A stretch of 11,058 nt of DNA from JAIEPT01 sp038217425 (GCA_038217425.1 JBBQPM010000214.1:1-11058); one strand, 5' to 3'; counted from the first letter of the stretch, positions 1 through 7,389 are shown. A program made the numbers and translations. The notes: a model not told the origin generated them from the letters alone.

Positions 1-102
1 CTTTACTTTGGCCTTGCGGGCTGCGTTGTTTATTTAGGCTCTTTCGAACTGCGCGGCGTTGAAATTCCCGAGCTGTGGGACGATCCGGGATCATGGGTTT
101 GA
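1..102 (+). CDS. 3' end of an unidentified gene, possible membrane-protein C-terminus (partial)
   Basis: The first plus-strand frame is open from base 1 to a TGA at 100-102, giving 33 residues that start outside the window. The residues begin with a hydrophobic run (LYFGLAGCVVYLGSF), which could be the last part of a transmembrane helix, followed by a polar tail ending in DDPGSWV. The composition looks protein-like, but no family was recognised and the fragment is short enough to be a chance frame. It ends 18 bases before the stop codon of the convergent recombinase remnant, so it would be the cargo gene to the left of that copy. Confidence 0.35.
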   Translation, partial: LYFGLAGCVVYLGSFELRGVEIPELWDDPGSWV

Positions 103-120
103 GCGAGAACTTCGGAAATT

Positions 121-299
121 TCATCGGGCAAACAGATCTCCGTCCTCGACCGCGACATGCAGGTACACGCTGGTCACCGCCACATTCGAATGCCCCGCTG
201 CCGACCGCACCTCCGCCAATGTCCGACCGCCCGCGAGTGCATGGCTGATGAACGTATGCCGCGCATGGTGAATCGTGACCTTGCGAAGCCGCGGCAACG
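121..299 (-). pseudogene. Tyrosine recombinase remnant 1 (C-terminal ~55 residues only)
   Basis: Read on the minus strand, this stretch encodes the end of the same recombinase that is intact at 6760-7389: LPRLRKVTIHHARHTF, then AGHSN, SVYLHVAVED and the ending GDLFAR with stop TGA at 121-123. It keeps the HxxR box, the GH motif and the nucleophile Tyr. The first catalytic Arg and the Lys region are missing, so it cannot be active. Homology starts abruptly at about base 299, corresponding to about residue 149 of the intact copy. Compared with that copy it has a 12-base in-frame deletion removing EAEA near the end. To the right the sequence switches directly into the start of a DUF1549-like gene. 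It may be the missing 3' part of remnant 2 (about 2972-3320), separated from it by ~2.7 kb of other DNA. Confidence 0.85.
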
Positions 300-452
300 C
301 TTTTCTATGTGGTCATCAATCAACTGTGCAAGCGCAGCGGCATCCAGCTTCTGAACTTTCGCCTTGGAATTGGGTTCGCTGGCACGGGTCAGGCTTAGAT
401 TCGCCATGGAACAGGGCAAAACGAAGAGAGCCACGATTTTATAAAGCCTCAT
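300..452 (-). pseudogene. Truncated start of a DUF1549 (PSCyt2)-like exported protein
   Basis: A minus-strand frame starts with ATG at 450-452, preceded by a GAGGA ribosome binding site about 8 bases upstream. It encodes a basic, hydrophobic signal-peptide-like start (MRLYKIVALFVLPCSMANLS), a short linker, then KLDAAALAQLIDDHIEKR. The segment LxxLIDxHIxxR is the usual opening of planctomycetal DUF1549 proteins, large exported proteins often paired with DUF1501 partners. After about 51 codons the homology stops and the sequence becomes recombinase remnant 1, out of frame with it. The normal protein would be many hundreds of residues, so this is a stump. The family call rests on a short segment and could be wrong; the signal peptide, RBS and abrupt junction are visible. 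Confidence 0.5.
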
Positions 453-1052
453 GACTTGGTCCTCGCATCGATTTCAGATCAACAACTTTTGGAAATACAA
501 GGAAGACGGAGGCCATGGCGAAGCTCTCCGAAGCTCGAAACTGCTTTTCGACCAGGATTTTTTTCATCATGCGATAACGCCCATTTGTCAGTTTTCAATG
601 TCGCAATGCTGAGCGCGACAAAAAAATGTGCGCCTCCGGAGATCGAGACACATGTCGGTGCTTGGTCGGCTCCAGAACGACATCGAGACGGCGCCGGACG
701 GTCATAGTCAGGATAACGTCTTCCTTTCCTTCCTCTTGGCGAAAATCCTCTTGCGTCCCTTGTTTTGGTCGATGATTAAGTAACATTACCTCTTCCCCGA
801 GGGCGAATTGACCAACACGAAAAAGGCTTTGGGAGCCTCTGTGTCGGCGTCGCACCGTGGAATTTTCTGCTCATTCATTTGACAAAAGGCATTTCGTATG
901 CTCAATTTCCGTGAACGGTCGTCGTGTCCCCTCACGGACTTCCGGTCACTTCTCCTTCTGTCCCGTCCATGATCTCTCTCGGGCTTCGCCTGCGCGCCTA
1001 TGTTTTCTATCGGACCGCGGGCGCATTGGACATCGGACAGAAAGGTATTCTC
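453..1052. other. Gene-free stretch between the truncated minus-strand gene and the lectin gene
   Basis: No convincing gene was found in these 600 bases. The open frames present (for example on the minus strand at 595-855) have no good ribosome binding site and no recognisable protein pattern. The region must hold the promoters of the two divergent genes. A TTGACA hexamer lies at 879-884 but no good -10 follows at the right distance, so no promoter is called. A small inverted repeat TGTCGC/GCGACA lies near 599-620. Confidence 0.5.
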
Positions 1053-2789
1053 ATGTGGCCGCTCCGCCGCCGCTCTAAAACAAATCAGGCCCCGAGCTTT
1101 CGGGCTCGTCCTTGCCTGGAATGTCTCGAAGACCGACTCTCTCCCGCGGTCGACCCCTTCGCGCTCGACATTTCCGGGCCGACTGTAATTCCTGAGGGCC
1201 AGGCTTACGTTCTCCGCCTCGATGCCGGCGGCAGAGCGATCGATTCCTGGTCGATCAACTGGGGCGATCAGAGCCCGCTCCAGCTATTGGACGGCACAGC
1301 CACTGAGGCCACGCACATCTTTCAGAACGGGCCCGGCGTCACGACGATCCAGGTGACCGCCGTTGAGCATACCTCCCTGTCGCTCTTTTATTGGAACCCT
1401 GCCGATGGCGGAAACGGCCACTATTACGGCCTGACCGCTTTCGCCGAAACCTGGGTGCAGGCGGAAGCCGAAAGCCAAAGTCATGGCGGACATCTCGTCA
1501 GCATCACCAGCCAGAAAGAACAGAACTTCGTAACCAGTACGTTTCTCTCCGGCGCCAAGAACCAGCAAATCTTGTGGATCGGCATCAATGACGCCAACCT
1601 CGAAGGCCGGTTCGCCTGGTCTTCCGGAGAGGCGGTCAGCTACGCCAACTGGGAAAGCGGCGAGCCCAATAACTACTTTGGCAATGAGGACTACGGGGCG
1701 ATCAATTGGCACTACGGGCACCGCCCCTGGAGCGGAACGTTCGGCAGTTGGAACGATGCTCCGCTCGATGGCCTTAACGACGGCCTGAACTCTCCGGAAT
1801 CGTATGCGGGGATCATGGAGTTTGCGAACTTCCCGACCGGAGCCGTCTTGTCGCGAATCTTGAGTGTGACGGTCGAAAATCTCCCGCCGCAGGCTTCGCT
1901 CAGCGGGCCCCTCGGCGGCGTTCGCGGCGAAACGTTGACATTTACGCTGCAGGCGAGCGATCCCTCGCCGGTCGATCAGGCCGCCGGATTCACCTTTCTT
2001 TTGGACTGGGACGGCGACGGCGTGACCGACGAAACGGTGCGCGGCGCCAGCGGAATGCAGGTGAGTCACGCATTCGGGGCAACGGGAACCTTCCATGTGC
2101 GCATGATCGCCGTCGACTCCGACGGGAGCGGTAGCGCGGCCGCGCTGAGCCCAATCACCGTGTCAGCGGCGGCAGTACAAAATGGCGTCCTCCTCGTCGG
2201 CGGCACCGCGGGTGACGACGTCATCACTCTAGAAAAAGTGTGCGGAGGCGGTGTGCAACTGGTCATCAACGGGCGCGACGAGGGGGTGTTTGCGCCGACC
2301 GCCAGTGTAGTCGTTCATGGTTACGCGGGCGATGACTTCATTTGTATTTTAGGCGACGCAGGTCCGGCCATTCTGTACGGCGATGCCGGAAATGACAAAC
2401 TCTTTGGCGGCACTGGAGTCGACGTCCTTCTCGGCGGTGAGGGCGACGACTGGCTCGACGGAGGTGGCAAGCAAGACGTGCTTCTGGGCGGCACTGGCGT
2501 CGACCGCTTGTTCGGTCAGGGGACGCAGGATCTCACTATCACAGGCTCAACCACGCTCGACGGCGACCCGGCAGCTCTGCTCGCCCTGGCTTTGCAGTGG
2601 TCCCAGACCCAAAGCAGCAACGCCTGGCGATCAATTCTGCGAGGGGGGAATATTGCGCCACTTTTCGTCACCGATGCACAGCTCATTCCGGACAGCGCGG
2701 TCGATCGCGTCATGGGTGCGTCGCCCAAAGCTATTCTGGCCGGTTCGGAGGATCGCCGTGGTGGAGGAAGGCGAGTGATGACCTGTTAG
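1053..2789 (+). CDS. Secreted PKD / C-type lectin / RTX calcium-binding surface protein
   Basis: This 578-residue protein is probably exported and sugar-binding. Near residues 22-32 it has LECLEDRLSPA, a tag common at the N-termini of planctomycetal exported proteins. Next come a PKD-like fold (about 40-105, SWSINWGD), a C-type lectin domain (about 115-257) with WIG at 175, EPN at 204-206 and WND at 233-235, a second PKD-like domain (about 280-371, DWDGDGVTDE) and RTX calcium-binding repeats (about 382-492, GDAGNDKLFGG and similar). EPN plus WND is the signature of calcium-dependent mannose-type ligand binding. The start at 1053 is preferred because AAAGG lies 7 bases upstream and the tag follows directly; the frame is open back to 924. 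The last ~25 residues are Arg/Gly-rich and unlike such proteins. A +1 frame there ends FWPVRRIAVVEEGE, so a late frameshift is possible. The gene lies between two parts of a split recombinase. Confidence 0.85.
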   Translation: MWPLRRRSKTNQAPSFRARPCLECLEDRLSPAVDPFALDISGPTVIPEGQAYVLRLDAGGRAIDSWSINWGDQSPLQLLDGTATEATHIFQNGPGVTTIQVTAVEHTSLSLFYWNPADGGNGHYYGLTAFAETWVQAEAESQSHGGHLVSITSQKEQNFVTSTFLSGAKNQQILWIGINDANLEGRFAWSSGEAVSYANWESGEPNNYFGNEDYGAINWHYGHRPWSGTFGSWNDAPLDGLNDGLNSPESYAGIMEFANFPTGAVLSRILSVTVENLPPQASLSGPLGGVRGETLTFTLQASDPSPVDQAAGFTFLLDWDGDGVTDETVRGASGMQVSHAFGATGTFHVRMIAVDSDGSGSAAALSPITVSAAAVQNGVLLVGGTAGDDVITLEKVCGGGVQLVINGRDEGVFAPTASVVVHGYAGDDFICILGDAGPAILYGDAGNDKLFGGTGVDVLLGGEGDDWLDGGGKQDVLLGGTGVDRLFGQGTQDLTITGSTTLDGDPAALLALALQWSQTQSSNAWRSILRGGNIAPLFVTDAQLIPDSAVDRVMGASPKAILAGSEDRRGGGRRVMTC

Positions 2790-2796
2790 CACCCAA

Positions 2797-2819
2797 GGGC
2801 GCGCGTGTGGTGCGCGCCC
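2797..2819 (+). terminator. Possible terminator hairpin after the lectin gene
   Basis: A perfect 8-bp GC stem (GGGCGCGC / GCGCGCCC) with a 7-base loop starts 7 bases after the stop codon. No run of T follows, so if it terminates transcription it is not a classical intrinsic terminator. Confidence 0.45.
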
Positions 2820-2971
2820 CAACGGAGTTTGTCTTGATTCAGCGTGAAATGGAAGAAGTCGGAATCAAGTTAGCCGCCTAAGGAATAGTGATGGCAACGG
2901 GTGGGCGGCGTTATTGTACTCCTTTCGATCGGCCGGCTATAGGTTCCTCTTCTCTGTTCACGGGGCTCCCG

Positions 2972-3320
2972 GCCACGTTCGCCTCCCTGGCACCCTGTCT
3001 TTGGCGTTCGGCCTTCCACGACCGTAGATCTTCGAACGTACCAGCGTCCCGCCACAGCGGTACCATTCGCGCCTTCTTGCCCTTGGTCGTCTCCCGGCGG
3101 AGACGAAGATGCGGTCGCGGCACGTCCACCACGACGTCGCCCAGTTGCAGACCCGCGATCTCGGAGACTCGCAGGCCACAGCAGCACGCCTGACGGACGA
3201 TGATCAGATTTCGCCAGGCGTTGGCCGTGCATCTTGACCTCTTTGCGTCGGCGAGCACGGCGGCCAATTCGCGCCGGGTGAGGATTCGGGCCGGGTCAAG
3301 GTGCCAGGAGAATGATGCAT
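2972..3320 (-). pseudogene. Tyrosine recombinase remnant 2 (N-terminal half, frameshifted)
   Basis: The minus strand from the start codon at 3318-3320 matches the intact recombinase from residue 1 to about residue 115, including RRELAAVLADAK, ACCCGLRVSEIAGLQL with the first catalytic Arg, and RRETTKGKKARMVPL with the catalytic Lys region. One base is missing near codon 6 (TGG in the intact copy, GG here), which throws the native start out of frame; the rest reads in another frame from about 3300. Beyond about 2972 the homology ends, and the HxxR, GH and Tyr parts are lost. The unrelated tail up to 2911 is read-through. Its missing C-terminal part may be remnant 1 at 121-299, on the far side of the lectin gene. 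It is followed on the right by its own leader. Confidence 0.85.
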
Positions 3321-3457
3321 GCGTGGCTCCAGGAACGAGGTGGGAACGACATGTCCATGACTACCTCCTCCGGCCTGAGTCTCAAGGGAAAACGGATGCA
3401 AATTCTGAGGTCACTTGCATTCGCCGTCGGCAATGTCCAGAATGGGGACAGTAACTG
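3321..3457 (-). repeat. Recombinase leader repeat, copy 2
   Basis: This non-coding stretch upstream of remnant 2 matches the leaders at 7390-7523 and 10248-10376. It carries the ribosome binding site CTGGAG before the start codon and the words ACTACCTC, CTCAAGGGAAAACGGATGCA and TTGCATTCGCC on the plus strand. It contains the inverted repeat ATGCA-N15-TGCAT at 3396-3420. Its right edge is near ATGGGGACAG at 3448-3457, a 10-base word shared exactly with 7511-7520. Indels between leaders are not multiples of three, so they are not protein-coding. Confidence 0.75.
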
Positions 3458-3491
3458 GGCGATGCAATCCGGACTGCTGAATCGTGGCTGG

Positions 3492-3565
3492 GATGCAAGC
3501 CTGAGATCGCCGAGACGCGTGGGCTGCAGCAGCACGCCGGCGCACGATGAGATCATCGCCGCGCG
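3492..3565 (-). pseudogene. Tyrosine recombinase remnant 3 (short scrap of box I)
   Basis: In one minus-strand frame this stretch reads PACCCSPRVSAISGLHP, which lines up with LACCCGLRVSEIAGLQL around the first catalytic Arg of the intact copy. The DNA also matches, with shared runs GTGCTGCTGC and CGTCTCGG. Homology fades on both sides, with small indels. It lies just right of the leader of remnant 2, so it is a separate insertion or an old rearranged piece. Confidence 0.6.
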
Positions 3566-3712
3566 AACTTTTGCCTCGGAGAGGCGGTGCCGCCAAGAAA
3601 CTCCGGAGAGGGACAGTATCCCGCGGACGTTCTCACAGAATAGCAATGTTCTCAACGTCGGCAGTCGTCTCTACGTTTGGTCGTTCTTGCACCGTGAATC
3701 CGGAGGTGGCCG
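3566..3712. other. Upstream region of the exported protein gene
   Basis: No gene or clear promoter was recognised. The ribosome binding site GGAGG lies at 3702-3706, six bases before the ATG at 3713. Confidence 0.4.
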
Positions 3713-5377
3713 ATGAAGGTCGCATCGTTGGTTGCGTCGGTGATCATAACGGCGTTCCTGGCAATCGTCGCTTGCGCTGAAAACAAGGGCAAAGAAAAGA
3801 AACGCATTGATCCCAAACTGGAGCAAGTTACCCTAACCGCTCACGGCCGCGTCCTCAAGCCAGTTCGCATCATCGGGCAGCCATTCATCGCAGCGGGCGA
3901 TAGGCTCGTTGCTATCGACCAAACCGAATTTCGCGGCTACGCGACCGATTCCGAAAAGCCCGTTTGGACCGTAAAGTTTCCCGAGGGCGTCCGCCTAGAA
4001 TGGCTCACGACCGACGAACGTTTTGCGTACGTCGTCGCCATGAAGCTCGACAAGAAAAACGGCTCCCAAGCACCCGACCTGCCGTTAGCAGTTAAGCGGC
4101 TCGCGCTCGACAAAGGCGAATGGGCCAACCCGCTGGCTTTCGGAGCAACGCAGGCCAATCGGTCCGAAGCGATAATCGACGTGCTCGCCGGCCGCGGTTG
4201 GACGATTGTGCTGACGCAGATCCGGCGGGTCAGCGATGATCGCGAGACGAACGAACAACTCCTCTCCTACCGCTTGACGACGTTCAAAGGCGACGAGACA
4301 AAGGCCGCGTGGTCGAAGTCGTTCGAATCATCCGGCGAGCTGGGCAGCCCGGGAGTCTATCTCTGGGCCGCCCGGTCGCCCGAGAGTTTTGGGCCGAACG
4401 TCAAGTCTCTCAATTGGCTCGGCGACGATCAAGTTCTCGTTTGTAACGGAGCGCTCGACGACATTCTCAGCCTGAAGAAGGCAACCGGCGACACGGCATG
4501 GAAGACCGAACGCATCTGGGAATACAAACGCGGATTCATCGGTCCCAGCGTGTGGCAACACTTCATTGCTCCCGCTGGCGAGTTCGCTTTCGATCACGAT
4601 GACAAGAAACCGAAGAAAGACCCCGCCAAAGACGCGGCCGCGGGCAGCAGCTACATTGCCGCGGGGCCGGCGATCGTGCAGGGATTGGGTCAAGAGCCGC
4701 GTCTCTTCATCGCCGTCGCCAAGGGCCCGCTCCGTTACACGTCGTACCTCGTCGAAAGCACGATTTACGAACTCGACGTCCGGGGCAGGCCGGTCGCCAT
4801 GACGCCGGTGCCGCGCATGCCTCTCGGCAGCCGCTTCAAGGTCGCCGGCGACAGCGTCGTCTGGGCCTGCGGTGGTGGCGCGTTTCTCAAACTCCGATCG
4901 TCGCCGACCGGCCGCGGTTTCGGCATGGGGCCCGGCGGCCCCGATTGCCTATGCGACATCGATTGGTACCGCCAAATCCCGGCGAAAAAGACAGCGAGTT
5001 GGCTCGCGACCGATCCTGCGGGCGATCCGACGACCTTCGCCGCCAACCGCGCGTTCCGCGTCCGGACGGGCGGCTACGTGGCCCAGCCCAAGGACCAAGT
5101 CTTTCGCTTTCCGATTGCCATGATCGAACTTCACGAGGGCACGGAATCGCCCCTCCTCCTGAACGTTCCCTTCGACGGCGAACTGGCCCCTCCCAAAACA
5201 AACTACTCGTTTTCAGAAGGCCCCTTCGGCGCCAAAACCTATCAGACGAGCGGGCCCTACGAAATAGCAATTACGCTGCTGGGCGTCCTCAAGGGCAGGT
5301 TGCTGGTGACCATCGGAATGGAGAACTGGAGCCGCACGCTGGAGTTCGATCTCGCGGACATCGAACCGCGGAAGTGA
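3713..5377 (+). CDS. Exported protein or lipoprotein of unknown function, PQQ-like repeat
   Basis: The 554-residue product starts with MKVASLVASVIITAFLAIVAC, a short basic region and a hydrophobic stretch. IVAC at 18-21 fits a lipobox with Cys21 as lipid anchor, while ACA at 20-22 could equally be a signal peptidase I site. The strong GGAGG six bases upstream fixes the start. The mature part is rich in beta-strand-like segments with regular Trp and Gly residues. Around 250-266 the sequence ILSLKKATGDTAWKTE resembles a PQQ/WD-type propeller blade. A Lys-rich linker lies at about 297-309, and a Gly-rich segment with a CLC pair lies at about 401-414. No catalytic motif was seen and no named family was recognised. 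It stands alone between recombinase remnants 3 and 4, with no partner gene on its strand. Confidence 0.8.
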   Translation: MKVASLVASVIITAFLAIVACAENKGKEKKRIDPKLEQVTLTAHGRVLKPVRIIGQPFIAAGDRLVAIDQTEFRGYATDSEKPVWTVKFPEGVRLEWLTTDERFAYVVAMKLDKKNGSQAPDLPLAVKRLALDKGEWANPLAFGATQANRSEAIIDVLAGRGWTIVLTQIRRVSDDRETNEQLLSYRLTTFKGDETKAAWSKSFESSGELGSPGVYLWAARSPESFGPNVKSLNWLGDDQVLVCNGALDDILSLKKATGDTAWKTERIWEYKRGFIGPSVWQHFIAPAGEFAFDHDDKKPKKDPAKDAAAGSSYIAAGPAIVQGLGQEPRLFIAVAKGPLRYTSYLVESTIYELDVRGRPVAMTPVPRMPLGSRFKVAGDSVVWACGGGAFLKLRSSPTGRGFGMGPGGPDCLCDIDWYRQIPAKKTASWLATDPAGDPTTFAANRAFRVRTGGYVAQPKDQVFRFPIAMIELHEGTESPLLLNVPFDGELAPPKTNYSFSEGPFGAKTYQTSGPYEIAITLLGVLKGRLLVTIGMENWSRTLEFDLADIEPRK

Positions 5378-5411
5378 GTCGCGACACGGTTGCAGAGCAT
5401 CCGGCAAAAAT

Positions 5412-5436
5412 AGCCCGAGGATTTGGGAGCCGGGCT
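5412..5436 (+). terminator. Weak candidate terminator after the exported protein gene
   Basis: A 6-bp stem AGCCCG/CGGGCT with a 13-base loop lies about 35 bases past the stop codon at 5377. There is no T run, so this is only a candidate. Confidence 0.2.
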
Positions 5437-5547
5437 TGCCTCGCTGTGTCCACTTCAACGACACCAGACCAGAAACTCGACCACGACATCGTTCTTTACC
5501 TGATGGACACGTTGCGGTGGGTTTTCTCGGTCAACCCGGCAAAGGCA

Positions 5548-5960
5548 TCATCGGGCGAACAGATCGCCCGCCTCCGCCTCATCCTCGACCGCGACATGCA
5601 AATACACGCTCGTTACCGCGACATTCGAATGCCCCGCCGCCAAACGCACATCCGCCAGCGTGCGCCCGCCCGCGAGCGCATGGCTGATGAACGTGTGCCG
5701 CCCATGGTGGATCGTGAGCGTGCGAAGGCGCGGCAACCCCAGAATCTTGCACGCCGACAGAAACCGACGTCGGATCGCGTGACGCTGGAGCGAGTCGCCT
5801 CGTCGAGGCGATTGCACCGAACAGACGAACGCCTCCCCGGGTTTGGCTCCATGCTTCTGCCACTCAACCTTCCACGCACGCAAATCCTCGAGCGCCCCGG
5901 CGTCCCACCATAGCAACACCATTCGAGCCTTTTTGCCCTTGGTCGTTTCCCGGCGGAGCC
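5548..5960 (-). pseudogene. Tyrosine recombinase remnant 4 (N-terminal third deleted)
   Basis: The minus strand encodes the intact copy's residues from about 73 to the end: RLRRETTKGKKARM, then AFVCSVQSPRRGDSLQRHAIRRRF, LTIHHGRHTF, AGHSN, SVYLHVAVEDEAEAGDLFAR and stop TGA at 5548-5550. Lys, HxxR, GH and Tyr are kept. About 72 N-terminal codons with the first catalytic Arg, the start codon and the nearest ~60 bases of leader are missing, joined cleanly at about 5960 to the remaining leader. The frame happens to stay open upstream to 6273, but that extension is leader and unrelated DNA. Without the box I Arg, strand cleavage should be lost, though DNA binding might remain. Overall sequence similarity to the intact copy is high, so the deletion may be fairly recent. 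Confidence 0.85.
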
Positions 5961-5963
5961 TCG

Positions 5964-6050
5964 CTACCTCGTTGAGCCCGGATCGCAAGGGAAAGGGATG
6001 CAGATTCTGGGTTCTCTTGCTTTCGGTGAAGGGGTGGCCAGAATGGTCAG
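5964..6050 (-). repeat. Recombinase leader repeat, copy 4 (proximal part deleted)
   Basis: Plus-strand words CTACCTCG, GGATCGCAAGGGAAAGGGAT, TTCTGGGTTCTCTTGC and CCAGAATGG match the other leaders. The inverted repeat is at 5998-6022 as ATGCA-N15-TGCTT, with one arm base changed. The part holding the ribosome binding site and start codon is gone. Confidence 0.75.
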
Positions 6051-6164
6051 CAACCGGCGCCACGGTGGCCGGCCTCGAAGCGAACGAAGTACGACTGGCG
6101 CGCGAGCTGTGCGGCGAACGCGGCGTGACACTCTGCCACGCCAACTGCCCGAACCACCTCCGCA

Positions 6165-6446
6165 TTAAGACTCGGCTCGTCCATCGGCGCCCGGTCCACT
6201 GACAGGCTCTCCGCTGGCCGAACTGGGGTTGCTCGCGCAGCGTTCGGGCTTCGCCGTGGAGGCGATCCACCACGTCACGGTGCCCATGAAGATGAGGCAG
6301 GCGTAGGTGCTCGCGGTATCGCGGCCCTGCACCATGTCATTGACGGCGAGGATTCCCGCTAACATCATCGTGATCCCGACCGGGATATACCACCAGAAAT
6401 TCGGGTCGCGAGGCTCGTTGGACACGGTCGAATTTTGCTCGTTCAT
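6165..6446 (-). CDS. Small two-helix membrane protein of unknown function
   Basis: The frame gives 93 residues. ATG at 6444-6446 follows GGGAG at a spacing of 7 bases, a good ribosome binding site. A short acidic/polar N-terminus (MNEQNSTVSNEPRDPN) is followed by two hydrophobic segments, FWWYIPVGITMMLAGILAV (about 17-35) and YACLIFMGTVTWWIAS (about 48-63), then a polar, Ser/Gly/Pro-rich tail. This layout suggests an inner-membrane hairpin. No family was recognised. It lies downstream of the intact recombinase on the same strand, but 313 bases and two palindromes separate them, so joint transcription is uncertain. Confidence 0.65.
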   Translation of the reverse strand: MNEQNSTVSNEPRDPNFWWYIPVGITMMLAGILAVNDMVQGRDTASTYACLIFMGTVTWWIASTAKPERCASNPSSASGEPVSGPGADGRAES

Positions 6447-6759
6447 GTTTTGCTCCCAATCAGAAGGAAAAACGCATCGTTTCAGGCCGACTTGGATTCA
6501 CCGTGATTCCCGTCACCAAGAGGTACGTACGATTTGGACAGCGAAACGAAACGCTGCAGCGTGCCACGGTCTTGCTCCAGCGCGCATGCGCGCTGGACCA
6601 ATCACCGGCAGCGGCGCAAGGTTCAGGCCTCGGCCGTTTGCCTTTTTCCTTTGTTCATACCGTTACATGTCGAAAACCGCTGCGAACGCTTGATGCGCTC
6701 GGTGCCCTTGCAGACCCAGCAAACGGGGGATTCGTTCGTAGCATCAGATCGCTTTCCCA
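6447..6759. other. Gene-free stretch with palindromes between the recombinase and membrane-protein genes
   Basis: No gene was recognised. The stretch holds three palindromes: GTACGTAC at 6523-6530, ACGCTGCAGCGT at 6551-6562 and a long one at 6572-6601. Being upstream of the membrane-protein gene, it probably contains that gene's promoter. Confidence 0.5.
6572..6601. repeat. Long palindrome downstream of the intact recombinase
   Basis: Bases 6576-6597 are a perfect 22-bp palindrome centred on GCGCGCATGCGCGC. Allowing one mismatched pair it extends to 30 bp (6572-6601, TTG at one end and CAA at the other). As RNA it would fold into a 9-bp stem with a CATG loop. There is no T run on either side, so an operator or a recombination site is as likely as a terminator. 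Confidence 0.6.
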
Positions 6760-7389
6760 TTACTGGGCAAACAGATCCCCCGCTTCCGCTTCATCTTCGA
6801 CCGCCACGTGCAGATAGACGCTCGTAACCGCCACGTTCGAATGCCCCGCTGCCGACCGAACCTCGGCCAGCGTTCGTCCGCCAGCGAGTGCATGATTGAT
6901 GAAGGTGTGCCGCCCATGGTGGATCGTGAGCGTGCGAAGTCGCGCGAAGCCCAAAACCTTGCACCCCGACAGGAACCGGCGCCGGACCGCGTGACGCTGG
7001 AGCGACTCGCCGAGGCGATGTGCATGCACCGAGCAGACGAACGCGTCCGCTGCCTTGGCTCCCTGCGACTGCCGTTCGGCCTTCCACGCCCGCAAGTCTT
7101 CGAGCGTCCCAGCGTCCCACCAGAGCGGCACCATTCGAGCCTTCTTGCCCTTGGTCGTCTCCCGCCGAAGGCGCAGGTGCGGTCGGGTCACATCTACGAC
7201 GACGTCGCCAAGTTGCAGGCCGGCGATCTCAGAAGCACGAAGTCCGCAGCAGCACGCCAGTCGGACGATGATCAGGTTACGCCAGGCGTTGACGGATCTC
7301 TTCGCCTTCTTGGCGTCGGCGAGCACGGCAGCAAGCTCGCGTCGTGTGAGGATTCGGGTTGGGTCGAGGTTCCAAGAAGAATGATGCAT
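6760..7389 (-). CDS. Intact catalytic-domain-only tyrosine recombinase/integrase
   Basis: This 209-residue site-specific recombinase should cut and rejoin DNA through a 3'-phosphotyrosine link. All key residues are present: Arg51 in CCCGLRASE, Lys80 or Lys82 in TTKGKKARM, His157 and Arg160 in IHHGRHTF, His183 in AGHSN and the nucleophile Tyr192 in SVYLHV. Only ~45 residues precede box I, so the usual N-terminal core-binding domain of ~100 residues is absent, a size like that of FimB/FimE inversion recombinases. The start at 7389 is chosen because GGAG six bases upstream and the MHHS or MxHHS start are conserved in other copies, whereas upstream leaders carry indels that change frame. The frame itself stays open to 7644. 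It is the only one of seven copies that looks functional and could act on sites in the others' leaders. Confidence 0.93.
   Translation of the reverse strand: MHHSSWNLDPTRILTRRELAAVLADAKKAKRSVNAWRNLIIVRLACCCGLRASEIAGLQLGDVVVDVTRPHLRLRRETTKGKKARMVPLWWDAGTLEDLRAWKAERQSQGAKAADAFVCSVHAHRLGESLQRHAVRRRFLSGCKVLGFARLRTLTIHHGRHTFINHALAGGRTLAEVRSAAGHSNVAVTSVYLHVAVEDEAEAGDLFAQ

Noticed and set aside
595..855. 86-residue minus-strand open frame upstream of the DUF1549-like stump
   Set aside because: It has no ribosome binding site, biased composition and no recognisable pattern.
1284..2096. 270-residue minus-strand open frame
   Set aside because: It is the shadow of the lectin gene, which has clear domain motifs on the plus strand; this frame shows none.
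4945..5913. 322-residue plus-strand open frame
   Set aside because: It overlaps the end of the exported-protein gene and the antisense of recombinase remnant 4, with Arg/Pro/His-rich nonsense composition.
6052..6202. Plus-strand frame ending GVTLCHANCPNHLRIKTRLVH
   Set aside because: It looks somewhat protein-like, but it has no start or family, lies partly antisense to the membrane-protein gene and continues from remnant 4 antisense DNA.
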